64,000 bases of DNA from Pseudogymnoascus destructans (GCF_001641265.1 NW_020167524.1:930001-994000); one strand, 5' to 3'; shown: positions 1 through 11,099, counted from the stretch's first letter. The notes: generated by a model not told the origin, from the letters alone. Numbers and translations: made by a program.

Positions 1-1260
1 AGGGCGGTTAATCCTCCTCGGCGCCTTCTTGCAAACACTCTCTCTAATCCTCGCATCCTTCGCTACGGAGACGTGGCATCTCCACCTCACACAGGGGGTG
101 TTGCTGGGGTTGGCGGTGGGATGCGCGTATATCCCGTCTGTAGCGATACTGCCACAGTGGTTTGAGGCAAGGAGGTCGATAGCGGCGGGGATTGCGGCGG
201 CGGGGTCGGGGTTGGGGGGGGTGGTGTTTTCGTTTGCGACGCAGCCGTTGATTGATCGGTTTAGTCTGGCGTGGTCGTTACGCGCTATAGCTGTTATATC
301 GGGGAGTATGTTGCTCGTCGCTGCGTTACTGCTACGCACGCGCAACGCCGCGATTCAACCCAAACAACACGGATTCGCGATCCGGCTGCTAGCGCGTTAC
401 GAGGTTGTGTTGTTGCTGGGGTGGTCCTTCGCCAGTCTCGTCGGATATATCGTCCTCCTCTTCAGCTTGTCGGATTTTGCGCAAGCGATAGGCATGAGCC
501 CCCACCGCGCCGCAGACATAACAGGCCTCGTCAACGTCGGCACCGCGCTCGGCCGCCCCTTTGTAGGCGCATTAAGCGATAGATGGGGACGCGTCGAGGT
601 CGCGGGGGTGGTGACGGCGGTGTGTGGGGTGAGTGTGTTTGCGGTTTGGGTGCCGGCGGAGATGGGGGGGGAGGGCGTGGTGATGCTTTTTGCGGTGTTG
701 GCGGGGGCAACGCTGGGGACATTTTGGGTTGCGATTGGGCCGTTGTGTGTTGAGGTTGTGGGGTTGGTGGAGTTGCCGGCGCTGTTGTCGTTGGCGTGGG
801 TGGTTATTGTTGTGCCTTGTACTGGTGAGTTTATGGATTTTGTTTTTGTTTTGTGTTGTGTTGTGGGTTTTGTCTCTGGGTGTTGTGTTGTGGGTGTTGT
901 GTGTATTGTCTCTTGAGTCGTGTGTTGTGGGTGTTGTGTGTATTGTCTCTTGAGTCGTGTGTTGTGGGTGTTGTGTGTATTGTCTCTTGGGTCTTGTGTG
1001 TTGTGGATGTTGTTGGATTCAGTTCACGAGTTATAACCCCCCGAGGTAGCAGCTACACCGAAGCTAACACCCACCAAACAGTCTCAGAGGTAATAGCCCT
1101 CAAACTCCGGACCCGCGGCACGGCACACCCCTACATCGGCCCGCAAGTCCTCGCCGGCACGGCATACCTCGTGGCAGCGGGCATCATGCTCGAGCTATGG
1201 CGCGTTCATCGTCGGAAAGCGGGAAGGGCGGCGGCAGGGGTGGATGTTGAAGAAGGGTGA
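1..1260 (+). CDS. MFS transporter, monocarboxylate-porter-like, 5' partial
   Basis: Membrane porter of the major facilitator superfamily; substrate cannot be told from sequence. The frame is open from base 2, so the start lies left of the window. About 331 residues are visible in hydrophobic helices, with a cytoplasmic-loop motif GALSDRWGRVEV near residue 190 (an MFS RxxGR-type signature). Exon 1 ends at 824 and exon 2 runs 1088-1260; splicing (GTGAGT...CTCAG) joins VPCT to EVIALKLRTRG, keeps frame and adds the last helix (GPQVLAGTAYLVAAGIML). This matches the usual C-terminal layout of fungal MCT-type MFS proteins. The 263-bp intron is long for this genome and is filled by a minisatellite. 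The coding part is GC-rich and intact. Family confident, substrate unknown. Confidence 0.8.
825..1087 (+). other. Intron with 37-bp minisatellite
   Basis: GTGAGT donor and CTCAG acceptor. The middle (about 880-1010) holds roughly three copies of a 37-bp GT-rich unit; the core TGTATTGTCTCTTG recurs at 902, 939 and 976. Reading through the intron in either open frame gives only low-complexity Cys/Val-rich sequence, which supports its removal. Confidence 0.7.
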
Positions 1261-1440
1261 TGGGAGGTGATGGAGGAGGTGATGGAGGAGGTGATGGAAG
1301 AGGGTGATGGAGGAGTGATGGAGGAGATGATGGAGGAGTGATGGAGGAGATGATGGAGGAGTGATGAAGGAGGTGACGGAGGAGTGATGAAGGAGGTGAT
1401 GGAGGAGGTGATGGAGGAGTGATGGAGGAGGTGATGGGAG
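1255..1440. repeat. GATGGAGGAGGT minisatellite
   Basis: Tandem 11-13 bp units of GGTGATGGAGGA type directly after the MFS stop codon. Ser/Pro/His-rich frames on the minus strand across it are products of the repeat, not genes. Confidence 0.9.
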
Positions 1441-2197
1441 AGGTTGTTGACAGCAGGTGGAGGGAAAAGTATGACACACACGGGATCAGGGAGGAAGGAG
1501 CGAGGTGACTAGCTCGGCTTGGGGAAGCGGAATGCGTCGGTCGGGAAGGAAGTGGGGGGATGATGGGAAAATCTGTATACTCGAGTACTGTACTCCGTAC
1601 CCTTTACCCTTTACCTCTCTCCTCGCCCTCTGTCCTCTCTCCTCGCCCTCTCTCCTCCCCTGCAACCCGCGCTAAAACACGCCCTTGGGGACGGCAAAGC
1701 AGCGAGCAGGGATCGCCCCGTACCCATCAAGTACCCACCAAGGTGCATGGGGCGTGTTCTTGGCACCTGGGTCGATGATGAAATGGACAAGGAATGAAGA
1801 TGGAATGGATGATATGGTGGAAGTTACGGAGTACAGGGAAAGGGGACGAGAGGTACGAGACCCATGGTGATGGAGGGGAGAGTCCCATGGTTATTTATGA
1901 CCAATCGCCCTTACCTTTTCCTGCCCCTCCTTCCTCCCTCCTTCCTCCCTCCTTCCTCCCTCCTTCCTCCCTCCTTCCTTCCTCCTTCCTTCCTCCCACG
2001 GTCCGTGTATAAGATCGCCTTTGTCCACTTGATGCTTCACTTTTTACAACCATGACTTATTGCGCCGACGTGTCTATCCAAGAGACACACACTGCCTAGA
2101 CGACCATTCTGTCGTGATGTTCAGTGATATATTCGACTTGACGTCTCGGAAGTGATATCCACGCCTGCACTCACAGGACTTGTCACAAACATTTCCA
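1441..2197. other. Intergenic spacer with polypyrimidine tract
   Basis: No gene seen. A CTTCCTCC-type polypyrimidine repeat occupies about 1921-1998 and precedes a TATA-like stretch (GTGTATAAG near 2004-2012); this could be promoter sequence of the arrestin-like gene downstream. Confidence 0.5.
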
Positions 2198-2356
2198 ACC
2201 TCACAACCTCACAACCTCACAAACTCACAAACTCACAAACTCACAAACTCACAAACTCACAAACTCACAAACTCACAAACTCACAAACTCACAAACTCAC
2301 AAACTCACAAACTCACAAACTCACTCACAAACTCACAAACTCACAAACTCACAAAC
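2198..2356. repeat. Octamer tandem repeat in 5' leader
   Basis: About 19 near-perfect copies of an 8-bp unit (TCACAAAC) immediately upstream of the arrestin-like ATG. It is open in frame with that gene, but the CAACC-ATGG context at 2386 and the low-complexity translation favour a leader rather than a coding extension. Confidence 0.9.
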
Positions 2357-2385
2357 CCAACACCACCACCACAACCACCACAACC

Positions 2386-3897
2386 ATGGGCCTCCTCCTC
2401 TTCTCCCCCGCCTCCCTCCGCAACATCGAAGTCATCCTCTCCGCCGACCCTCCCAGCCCAACCCCCACCCCCAATCCCATCCACTCCTACACCACCTACG
2501 ATGACATCCGGGGCCACATCCTCCTCACCACCAGCATCCCCCAGTCCTTCTCCTCCGTCGAAATCTCCCTCCTCGGCACCATCCGCACCACCCACCCCGA
2601 TCACATCGCCCCCATCATCGCGGCTGCGGGGACGCAGCACGTATTCCTCAAACTCACTATGCCGCTTCCCCCCTCCGCCTACCTCGACAACGACGGGTCA
2701 GAAACCCACCACCTCGCCCCGGGGCAGCCGCTAAAAATCCCATTCCACTTCGTTGTACCAGCGCGCCTACTACCGGTGGCGTGTACGCACGATCTCGAAT
2801 CCCCCGCCATCCACGACGCGCATCTGCAACCCCCGCCGTCGCTAGGGAACTCCCTCCTCCCCCGCGACGACCTCACGCCGGAGATGGCGAGTGTCACCTA
2901 CGGCATCCACGCTAAGATCATGTCCGTCCCGCCCAGCGCGTCAAGCTACCCGCAGACTCTCGCTTCGACGTTGCGGAAAATCCACGTCGTCCCCACGTCT
3001 CCCGAGGCTCCTCCCCTGTCGGCGGGGAAGGATAGTAGTAGATACGTGCTTTCGAAGACGAAATCCCTACGCCGCGGGGTCTTCAAGGGGAAACTAGGAA
3101 CCCTAACCCTCACCACCACCCAGCCGCGCGCCTTCAGCCTCCCTCCCCCGCCGATGAACCATACCGCCCCTACGCCATCAACGCTAGCAACACTAACCCT
3201 CCGCTTTGACCCCGCGGACCCCTCATGTCTCCCACCCCGTCTGGGGGCGCTGACGGCGAAAATCCGGGCGACGACTGTGCATTCGATTAGACCGGCTAGG
3301 GGGATCCCGGATGAGGAGACGAGGAGTAGTCCGTATGAGATACACAACGGCGCGTATAGCACCCAGGTCTCGCTGGCGTCGCATGAGGTTACACCTGCGG
3401 CGGCGCCGTGGACTTATGTTGTGCCTGCGCCGGCGTATGAGAGGCGGGATTCGGGGTATTCGACTGCGGAATCTGAAGGGGAGGTGCACGCTGCGGCTGC
3501 GGGGGAGGCGGGAGGGGGGAAGACGGGGCCGTATTATACGGCCACCATTCCCCTTCCTCTAAATCTGCCGGGGAATAAAACTTGGGTCCCTACATTCCAC
3601 TCCTGCCTCGTCTCGCGGTTCTACACACTCATGATTAGACTCATGGTTCACCCCCCGGGCAAATCAGCAGTGCGGAGTAGCTTGGCGTTGAAGGTCCCGG
3701 TGCAAGTCCTCGGGCAGGGGAGGGCGGGAAGGGAAGAAGCGTTTGAAGCTGGCGGAAGAGCAGTAGTGGAAGGCGCGGGGCTGGGATGGGAGGGTGAGGG
3801 AGGTGGCGATCTAGATATGGGTGGTGTCGTGGAGGGCTTGGCGGGGGATGAGTTGCCGGGCTATGTTACGCCTGCTACGAGGTTGAGGAGGAGGTGA
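2386..3897 (+). CDS. Arrestin-like N-terminal domain protein
   Basis: Single-exon gene of 503 aa. The start at 2386 (CAACCATGG) follows the octamer leader; an in-frame upstream extension to 2152 would only encode the repeat. Residues about 10-170 show the alternating beta-strand pattern of an arrestin N domain (IRGHILLTTS, FSSVEISLLGTIRT, later LKIPFHFVVPARL), and about 260-480 look like a C domain with strands around ATIPLPLNLPGNKTWVPTF and LALKVPVQVLG. Fungal arrestin-like proteins commonly act as adaptors linking Rsp5-type ubiquitin ligases to plasma-membrane transporters. No clear PPxY motif was noticed, so that role is only inferred. Gly/Glu-rich low-complexity tail. The transporter neighbour is probably coincidental. 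Confidence 0.7.
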   Translation: MGLLLFSPASLRNIEVILSADPPSPTPTPNPIHSYTTYDDIRGHILLTTSIPQSFSSVEISLLGTIRTTHPDHIAPIIAAAGTQHVFLKLTMPLPPSAYLDNDGSETHHLAPGQPLKIPFHFVVPARLLPVACTHDLESPAIHDAHLQPPPSLGNSLLPRDDLTPEMASVTYGIHAKIMSVPPSASSYPQTLASTLRKIHVVPTSPEAPPLSAGKDSSRYVLSKTKSLRRGVFKGKLGTLTLTTTQPRAFSLPPPPMNHTAPTPSTLATLTLRFDPADPSCLPPRLGALTAKIRATTVHSIRPARGIPDEETRSSPYEIHNGAYSTQVSLASHEVTPAAAPWTYVVPAPAYERRDSGYSTAESEGEVHAAAAGEAGGGKTGPYYTATIPLPLNLPGNKTWVPTFHSCLVSRFYTLMIRLMVHPPGKSAVRSSLALKVPVQVLGQGRAGREEAFEAGGRAVVEGAGLGWEGEGGGDLDMGGVVEGLAGDELPGYVTPATRLRRR

Positions 3898-4236
3898 GGG
3901 GTTTGTATCTGGATCTAGATTCAGCGACCTGGATTTTGTGTTGTGTTTGAGTTGCGGATGTTGGGCTTGGGCTTGGAAGAGGGAAGAGAGAAGAATAGAT
4001 TGCATGTGCAGCTGGTCCTGGTCAAATCGATTACTGGACGAAACGGCTGATGTTGGAGGAAGCGGAGATACCCCATGTTTCAACACTACTATCGGCGGGC
4101 GAATTAAAAAAAAGCGGCAGTGCCTGATTGAGCGAATTGTAATTTTTGGTTTTTTTTCGATGGGTTTTATGGGTTTTATGGGTTTTTTGGGTTTATCACA
4201 TTGGTTTAAATGGGCTGGCTGTTTATTGTACTCGAG
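3898..4236. other. Intergenic spacer, no gene seen
   Basis: Contains a short TTTTATGGG triplet repeat near 4155-4190 that slightly resembles telomeric sequence but is too short and irregular to be one. The right end abuts the fold-back MITE. Confidence 0.5.
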
Positions 4237-4238
4237 TA

Positions 4239-4662
4239 ACGAACATGTATAACGAACCGGCCAAACAAGCGAACCGGCCAATCCATTTTACACCTTAAAT
4301 CACGAATTTCATAACTTAATATCTCAACAACCCTTTAATAATAAGTTATAAAAATATGTACTTAGCCTTTTATAAGCATTTAAAGTACTCTATTTGATTT
4401 TTAAAGCAATTAGTATTGTAGTTATTAAGATACTAAGAATTAGGTCAAAAGTGGGGGCTAAAACTCAATATCTTAATAACTACAATACTAATTGCTTTAA
4501 AAATCAAATACAGTACTTTAAATGCTTATAAAAGGCTAAGTACATATTTTCATAACTTATTATTAAAGGGTTGTTGAGATATTAAGTTATGAAATTCGTG
4601 ATTTAAGGTGTAAAATGGATTGGCCGGTTCGCTTGTTTGGCCGGTTCGTTATACATGTACGT
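4239..4662. mobile_element. Fold-back MITE of pogo/Tigger type
   Basis: A 424-bp near-perfect palindrome: two arms of about 190 bp around a 35-40 bp centre (about 4433-4469). Flanked by TA on both sides (4237-4238, 4663-4664), the target preference of Tc1/mariner/pogo elements. The termini read ACGTACATGTATAACG (one mismatch on the left) followed by a repeated CGAACCGGCC motif. The terminus almost matches the pogo end at 63716 (ACGTACATGTATAGCG, then repeated GCGAAAGCGCC). Probably mobilised in trans by a pogo transposase. Confidence 0.85.
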
Positions 4663-4679
4663 TAGTAGCATACATAATT

Positions 4680-6965
4680 TAAATTAAGGGTAAAAGAATC
4701 ATATACCATGTAAACTAGTAAAAATGAATCGCTTACCCCTGTGATACTATTTTTTGATTTTCTACTGTGCTAAACCGTAATAGGAAGGCCCCCCCCCCCC
4801 TATTCGGCCCACTTTCACCGATCCCCCTTCCTCCACCAATTCGACTAACACCATACCGGCTCCGAAGGCTCGAAAGCCATCTTATCGCCTTGCTGACTTG
4901 CCAGCCGCCGCCCTCATTGTGGCAAGCCCTGACTGAGAAGTCAGGCGGGTCCGTATGTCTGCTCTCAGAGAGCTCTCCGTGCCAGAAGATGGCACGGAGT
5001 TTGACGATTTAGATGCTCTCGTCCGGGCCCTTGATGACTGGGCTGTCAAAACAAAGTTCTCTTTTTGGACGGCTGAAAGGGACTCGACAAGAGGGCGCTG
5101 GATATGTGCCGAGTTAGAGAGCTCTGGCTGCCGCTGGCAGTGCAGAGCCTTCCTTAATAATGATAAAGCTTGGCAGCTCGTCATTACTGAGAGAGAACAC
5201 TCTTGTATTGGCCGAGGAGTCTGCTCCTTTGGGTCCTCCTCGAAAAAGGAGTGGTTGGACCTAGTAGTAGCCTGTCATATTAATATAACGAAGGTTACTC
5301 GGCCAAAGGAAATCGTTGACCTCCTCCGCATACGTTTTGCAGAGGAGATCAGCTACAAGATTGCGCAGCTTTGTAGGCTGCGCCTTCTTGATGGTGATAT
5401 AGGTCGGCAGCGGCATAGCTTTCAGCTATTGCCGGCCTATAAGTTCCTCCTAGAGAGTAGGTCTCCAGGAGTGCAAGTTGATCTCGTCCGAGATCGTCAT
5501 AGTATGCACCCCTTTTCCTTTTTTTACTTCTTTATTCCTCTATACTAACTATCTACAGACTGCTTTCAGCGGATTTTTGTGTGCCCTGTGCAATCGCGGG
5601 GCACTTTCTCCTTGTGCCGGCGCCTTGTTGCTGTTCACGGGACCTTTTTGAAGGCCCGTTTCATACTTACTTTGTTACTCACCGTTGGCATCGATGCCAA
5701 CGGCGAGAACGTTCTCCTGGCTTGGGCGGTGGTGGAGTCCGAGAATCGGGACTCCTGGGAGTGGTTCTTCCAGCATCTCCGGTGGTCTATACCAGAGATC
5801 TCACTGGAAGAAAGCACCCTTATCTCAAATCGAGACAAAAGTCTCCAAAAAACAGAAAAAACTCTCGAGAAGATGGTGATAGTGGCTTAGTGTTGCCACC
5901 ATCTTAAAGAGAACTTCACTGAGAAGTTTGGGAGGAGACTGGCTCCTCTGTTCTGGAAAGCAGCTCGAGCACCTACTCGTGTTGCTTTCGAAGCTGTTTT
6001 AGACAGCCTTAGAACAGAGAAGCCAGAGGCTGCGGCCTATCTCTTGGCTTCTGAGCCAGAGAAATGGGCTGAGTCGATGTTTCGTGGGCGTCGATATGCC
6101 CACGATACATCGAATATTGTAGAGAGTCTGAATAAGACTCTCCTTTCCGATCGAGAGCTCCCGATCGTTGAGCTCCTCGATGCCATTTGGCATCGAGTTA
6201 TGTCAGCGCGCGGAGAGCGCCTTGCTGCAGCTAACAAACTGTTAGCTGCAAGCCATAATACTACACCTTTCGTTGATGGTGTAGTATCAGAAGGAAGAGG
6301 ATGGGCACAAGGCAACATATGCCAAGTGTCCTCTCCTTCTGAAGCACGAGTGATTCAGCCCAATGGGCGAATCTTCCTCGTTGATCTTGCAGCAAGAACA
6401 TGCTCTTGCCGCAAGTATCAAGCAAATGGCATACCCTGTGGGCATGCCATGGCCTTAATCTTCGCCCGTGGGGACCAAATAAGTCCTTACTTACCTGACG
6501 CTTTTTCGGCTGCCCAATGGGCAGCCCAATTCGAGGCTCCAATGCCTCCTGTCGACGTTTTGGAGCTAGAGGTCATTGAAAATGACCCCTGCGAGCCTCC
6601 TATCACTCGGGTGCCTCGCGGGAGGCCTAAAAAAGAGAGGTTTCGGAAGGAGGCAGCTCGCCGGAGGGTCCGGCGAGCTGGTGAAATAGGAATAGAGGTT
6701 TATGGGCTTGAACCTCTTCCACCTACTCCATCCTTGCGCTGTAGAACCTGTGGAGAGACAGGTCACAACGCCAGGACATGCCGCCATCCTCACAATTGAG
6801 GATGGCGGCATGGTTTCTATGATTATGGGCTAGGGCGAGCAGGGGTGGAGGCACTATGTGGGGAGGGCGCATGGTATATAGTTCTTTTTTGCAATTACAT
6901 GGTATATGATTCTTTTTTACTAGTTTACATGGTATATGATTCTTTTACCCTTAAATTAATTATGA
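4680..6965 (+). mobile_element. Mutator-like element (MULE) with about 60-bp TIRs
   Basis: Left terminus about 4680-4735 and right terminus about 6905-6965 are inverted copies of each other (core TTTACATGGTATATGATTC). An extra half-copy of the right motif lies at about 6868-6892. The element encodes one spliced FAR1/MULE-type transposase. Exact ends and the 9-bp TSD were not resolved by eye. Confidence 0.8.
4955..6799 (+). pseudogene. MULE transposase, SWIM and CCHC zinc fingers, nearly intact
   Basis: Cut-and-paste transposase of the Mutator-like family. Exon 1 is 4955-5501, the intron 5502-5558 (GTATGC...CTACAG, ACTAACT branch site), exon 2 5559-6799. The N-terminal part has FAR1-like Cys/His spacing. 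The catalytic core follows (LVAVHGTFLK, LLAWAVVESENRDSWEWFF, LISNRDKSLQ), then a SWIM finger (CSCRKYQANGIPCGH) and a C-terminal zinc knuckle (CRTCGETGHNARTC). Two catalytic Asp positions look changed: family DGTF is HGTF and family SDRDK is SNRDK. One in-frame TAG interrupts at 5888-5890; otherwise the frame is open for about 596 codons. Probably inactive but recently so. Confidence 0.85.
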
Positions 6966-6966
6966 A

Positions 6967-7936
6967 TCTACTCCATTTGATTTTGATTTTGATTTTCTCA
7001 GAGCCACCACCCCACAGAAACTCTTCCCCCGGGCCACCCGATTAGTATTTAAAGGCACTGGAGACGCGCTTGATTCAGCTGGGCAGAGATGGCAATTCTG
7101 CCACAATGGCATATAGAGAGATGGTACGCGTGCCGTGTTAGCCAGCCATTTACCTGTCTGCGTGTCTACCTATCTGTCTGTCCGTCCATCTGTCTGCCGT
7201 ATTCTCGTGACGAGAAGTGACAGAACACTGTCGACAACGACAACCCCTGATGTACTTGGTGCCCGACGTGACCGTCCAGTACTCTCTATCACGTGCTAAT
7301 GGCTCCATATTCTATCCTCCGAAGATGTTGCATGAAAGCAATGAAGGCATAGCCGAAGATAAGACACTTGCATACAGTTCTAGTTGGTGTAGAGTAGCTC
7401 AAAAGCTTCGTAGGCATAGTTAGTAGTAGTGCGCTAGCACGAGTCTGTGGCGGTGTCGTTATTAAATCACTAATATTTCGGTCGAGGTACACTCATCATG
7501 TGTATTGTATTCCTGCTTGGAAGGAGCTGCCCCACATGATGTCGGCGAAGACATGGCACATGTGCCAAAGTGTCGAAATCAGTTCTATATCGATGATCAA
7601 GGTGATATAGTCAAGGCGTAAATATGCAGCGCACCTAAAACAGCGCGCCTAAAACAGAGCGCAATCGAAATCGGCCAATGCTGTAATTGGTTGGTCGGCG
7701 GGAGCCTTATGCTAGTGGAGCTGCATGGTCGATGATGTGAGGTTCTAGTCTGGCAGTGACAATCTCGGTGTAGTATCTCTTCTCACGGAGTTGTAGACGA
7801 AATACTTGGTGTTCCACCCACTCGCTTCGCTCGTAGGTGGTGACAGCATGTTGTGCGTGGGACAGCAAGATGTGCGTACACCGCTACTTTGATATATAGA
7901 GAAAATAATAGTATTCTTCATAACATAATATCTACA
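6967..7936. other. Spacer; possible pogo 5' end
   Basis: No convincing gene. At about 7625-7665 an AGCGC-CTAAAACAG motif is repeated in tandem; it resembles the doubled subterminal motifs of the pogo ends elsewhere and may mark the left end of the decayed pogo copy that follows. Confidence 0.4.
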
Positions 7937-8935
7937 ATGCCTCAAAATAACGATCCTAGTAGGACTGCTCGCCTTAATGAGGCCTAACTGTTCTCCTTAA
8001 AACAACCAAGTACATATACAATTGCTTGGGTTGCAAATAAATCCAATGTCAACCGTGAGACACTCCCACGTCGTATTACTATGTCTCCTTAATTACCCCA
8101 CAGAGATAGCAATCGAGTCTTATCTCAATTGCAAGAGACTGTAGTCTGTCAATTCATATACGACCAACTTAAGCGCGGGGTCCCTGCCAACCAATCTATG
8201 ATACTACGGGTAGTTGTAGACTTATGACCTAATCGTACAATACCATCACAATGGTGGCTACAACGCTTTCTAAAAGCACACCCTAAATTTTATACAATTC
8301 ACACGAAGACGTTAAATACATCGGAAGCAAGCACAAAAGAAAGAGTTGTTTGAAAAATTCTTTCTCACATACAACGCCCTTATTACAAAACATAACATTA
8401 AGCCATATAATTTATGGAATGTTGATGAGACAGGCTATATGATTGGGTGTTATAAGTCTACAGCTGTTATTGTACCAATTGATATAAAGCAGTAGACTGT
8501 TAATAATCCTTAGAATTGGCTCTCTGTTACTGTAATTAAGGCAGTAAATGCAAGTGGTGCTGCACTTGCAGAACTATCATTATCCCTAGCAAACTTCATA
8601 TAGATTCATGGTATAATGATGACGTTGAGCCAAATGCTCTCATTATTGTAAATGAGAGTGGGTATTCAAACGACTACATTGCAATCTAATACCTTATGCA
8701 TTTTATCTAACTAGCATATGGCAGTAGATGATACTCGCCTCTTATTAGTTAACGGCCATGACTCTCATAAAACAGAGCGCTTTCTTACATTAGCAGAAGA
8801 GCATAACGTTGTTATTTGCTACCTTTCTATACAACACATCTATTACAACCTCTTAATGTAGCAGTTTTTAAATAGTGTAAACACTTTCATCAAAAGGCAC
8901 TTGATTAAGCAGTATGTAGCTACTTGTGCTGCCTG
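7937..8935 (+). pseudogene. Pogo/Fot1-type DDE transposase, heavily decayed
   Basis: Conceptual translation in shifting frames gives a start MPQNNDPSRTARL, a helix-turn-helix region, a CENP-B-type segment (VCQFIYDQLKRG, WWLQRFLKAHP), the first catalytic motif (LWNVDETGYMIG near 8415-8450), and late motifs (NGHDSHKTE and LLQPLNVAVFK near 8750-8870). Many TAA/TAG/TGA codons and frameshifts; AT-rich, as expected for an old RIP-type mutated copy. Confidence 0.7.
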
Positions 8936-9036
8936 AAAGTCTGTTGACAGTCTGTGCACCACAGCCAATTAGAGTGTAGGAATTGAGACAGCACCGATGT
9001 ACCCAAGTACGTAGATTTTGTAGAATATGAGAATCA

Positions 9037-10075
9037 ATGAAGCAATTGCCAACAACTCAACTCAACTATGGCAGAAAATCTCAATACCATTACGTTGCAA
9101 TCATTACTCTACGAGTATTTACAAAACTATCATTTACAGAGATTAGAAAGGAGCTTGGAGTATCAAAAGAAGCAGCTGGGAATATATGGCAGAAAGTAGT
9201 TCAAAGAGTAGGGAATACAGATATTCACAACCTTCTTGAAAATATTACCTCATAACCATGAAGCGGAAGGCCTCAAACGATTGAGAAGGACTCTCAAGAG
9301 TCACTACAAGTACGATCTCTACTACTTGAAAATCCATTCAACACATTTCAACAAGTTATTGATAAAGAAAACCTACTATACACACGATCAATTGTTAAAC
9401 AAGTTGCAAAGAATCACTCAAGCATCAAAATTCCCTACCCTATTGTATGCAAGAACATTTGCCTTAAGCCCTACTTGGATAATATTATTCCTTCTATACG
9501 ATTACAATTCTGCAAATGGGCATTGTCTGAACTTGAAGCAGGATTGATTTTTATTTTCTCAGATGAATCCTACATCAACTTCAGAGGGAATCCACATAAG
9601 AAGCGGCGGATAACAGTTCAATGGGGTCAAACAGCAGAGAGTATAGCAATTCAACAGAAGAAGTCATTATTTTAAGTCATGTTTTGGGGAGCAATGAGTT
9701 CTGAAATCTCTATACCACGCCCTTCTCATTCATGGATTCCTAAAAGTATAGAAGAGAAGCAGATACACATATATAAACTATGAGATATAGATGCATATTG
9801 GAAATCAAAGGCAGAGAATGAGCTTATAAGAGCAACAACAGTTGGAACTCTTAAGTACAGATTTATTGAAACTCTTAACATAGATATTCAGAATGGTGAA
9901 CGCAAATGGAAAAAGGCACAAGTTGCATCACAAGAGTTTGGAGATACAGAGGTATAGAGTAGAGGGTGGCAATCAGAATGGCAAGAAGTTTCAAAGGGCG
10001 GGTTTGATTGGTTTCTATATCGAGAGATGGTTCTTATTCCTCTTCTCTTCCCCTACTTTCGAAAAATAAAGGTTT
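9037..10075 (+). pseudogene. Tc1/mariner-type transposase, decayed
   Basis: Helix-turn-helix-like N-terminus (LSFTEIRKELGVSKEAAGNIW), then catalytic-core motifs FSDESYINFRGNPHKKR and VMFWGAMS in partly open frames, broken by stops and shifts. Similar in plan to the better preserved element at 21396-22849. The 3' end, with the last Asp/Glu motifs, is lost where it meets the reverse-strand Tigger relic at about 10076. Confidence 0.65.
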
Positions 10076-11085
10076 GATTTGCCTCAAAGCATTCTAGCAT
10101 ATAAGACAGCCATTGCCTTAAATGACTGGATAATTCCTTGATCTAAAGGCTGGAATTGACTTGTTGAATTAGCAGGTAGCCAGCAGATTCGTATATTTGT
10201 AGGTGGAGGTGCTAATTCCAATGCTGTATAATGTGCTCAAAAGTTGTCCATTGTTAAGAGGACTTGCCTTGTGCTTCCAATATGTAAATAGAAAGCTTGG
10301 AGCCATTCGACCATCACTGTGGTATTCATCCATGCTTTTTGATTCCATCTCCATTGCCCTCCCATAGTTGCAACATTGATATTCTTTAGAGCTCGTGGGG
10401 TCTTTGCTTTGCCAATAATCCAGACATTAAGTCAGTAATTTCCAGTTGCATTCGCACAGAGTACTAAAGAGACTCGTGCTTTTTCCTTCTTCAATCCTGG
10501 CTGTGTACAAGTTGCAAGCCCCCTCGATGGTGTTATCTTCCAAAATAATCCTGTTTCATCCATATTGTATATATCTTCCTCTTGAAACTCCCCTGCCAAT
10601 GTTCGTAGGGCATTCATCTCCTCGTCTGCTATTGCTGGAACAGATCCTGTCTCACCATGTTGTGTGTGCTCTTTGATGTTATGTCTTTTTTTGAATTTCT
10701 GCATCCACCCATTACTGAATTCGGGACAAGTTTGATTGGCATATTGAGGTAGTTGCTGCCAGGTCTGCTGGGCTTTCTGTCGAAGAAGTTCTCCACTAGT
10801 TACTCCTCCTTTCTCTTCAATGTGGTGCTGCCAAAGGATTAAGATCTTCTCAAGATCTGGCCACTGCCCAAGGTGAAGGCATGTTCGATTGCTGGCTGTA
10901 GTATTATCAACACTGTCAAAGTGTGATGAAAGAGACTCAGAAACACTTGATTAGCTGATCTTCTGGTTATACTGCTTTTGGAACCACTCAATACATGCCT
11001 TTTGCGAAGGTCATGGGTGTTGTTTATGTGCCCAAGCCCGTAAAGCACATCGCTGTTCAAGCCATATCTGCTGTTTCCGTGGCAT
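10076..11085 (-). pseudogene. Tigger/CENP-B-type DDE transposase, decayed
   Basis: Start codon at 11085-11083 (MPRKQQIWLEQRC). An N-terminal psq-like region (ACIEWFQKQYNQKIS) is followed by a CENP-B HTH (DLEKILILWQHHIE), the catalytic motif IYNMDETGLFWK (10560s), WRWNQKAWMNT, LLTMDNF and ANSTSQFQPLDQGIIQSFK (10090s). Several TAG/TAA stops. Closely related to the copy at 25700-27160. The 3' end is missing at the junction near 10076. Confidence 0.75.
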
Positions 11086-11099
11086 ATTTGATAGCTGTA

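Noticed and set aside
1184..1481. Ser/Pro/His-rich open frames on the minus strand
   Set aside because: They are translations of the GATGGAGGAGGT minisatellite in three frames.
2152..2385. In-frame N-terminal extension of the arrestin-like gene
   Set aside because: It would encode only the octamer repeat; the ATG at 2386 has a good context and begins the conserved domain.
2341..3489. Gly- and Arg-rich frames opposite the arrestin-like gene
   Set aside because: Shadow frames produced by high GC content; no motifs.
4155..4190. Telomere-like TTTTATGGG repeat
   Set aside because: Only about three imperfect units, flanked by ordinary sequence.
7217..7492. Short open frames on both strands
   Set aside because: Short, without motifs, in a spacer between transposons.
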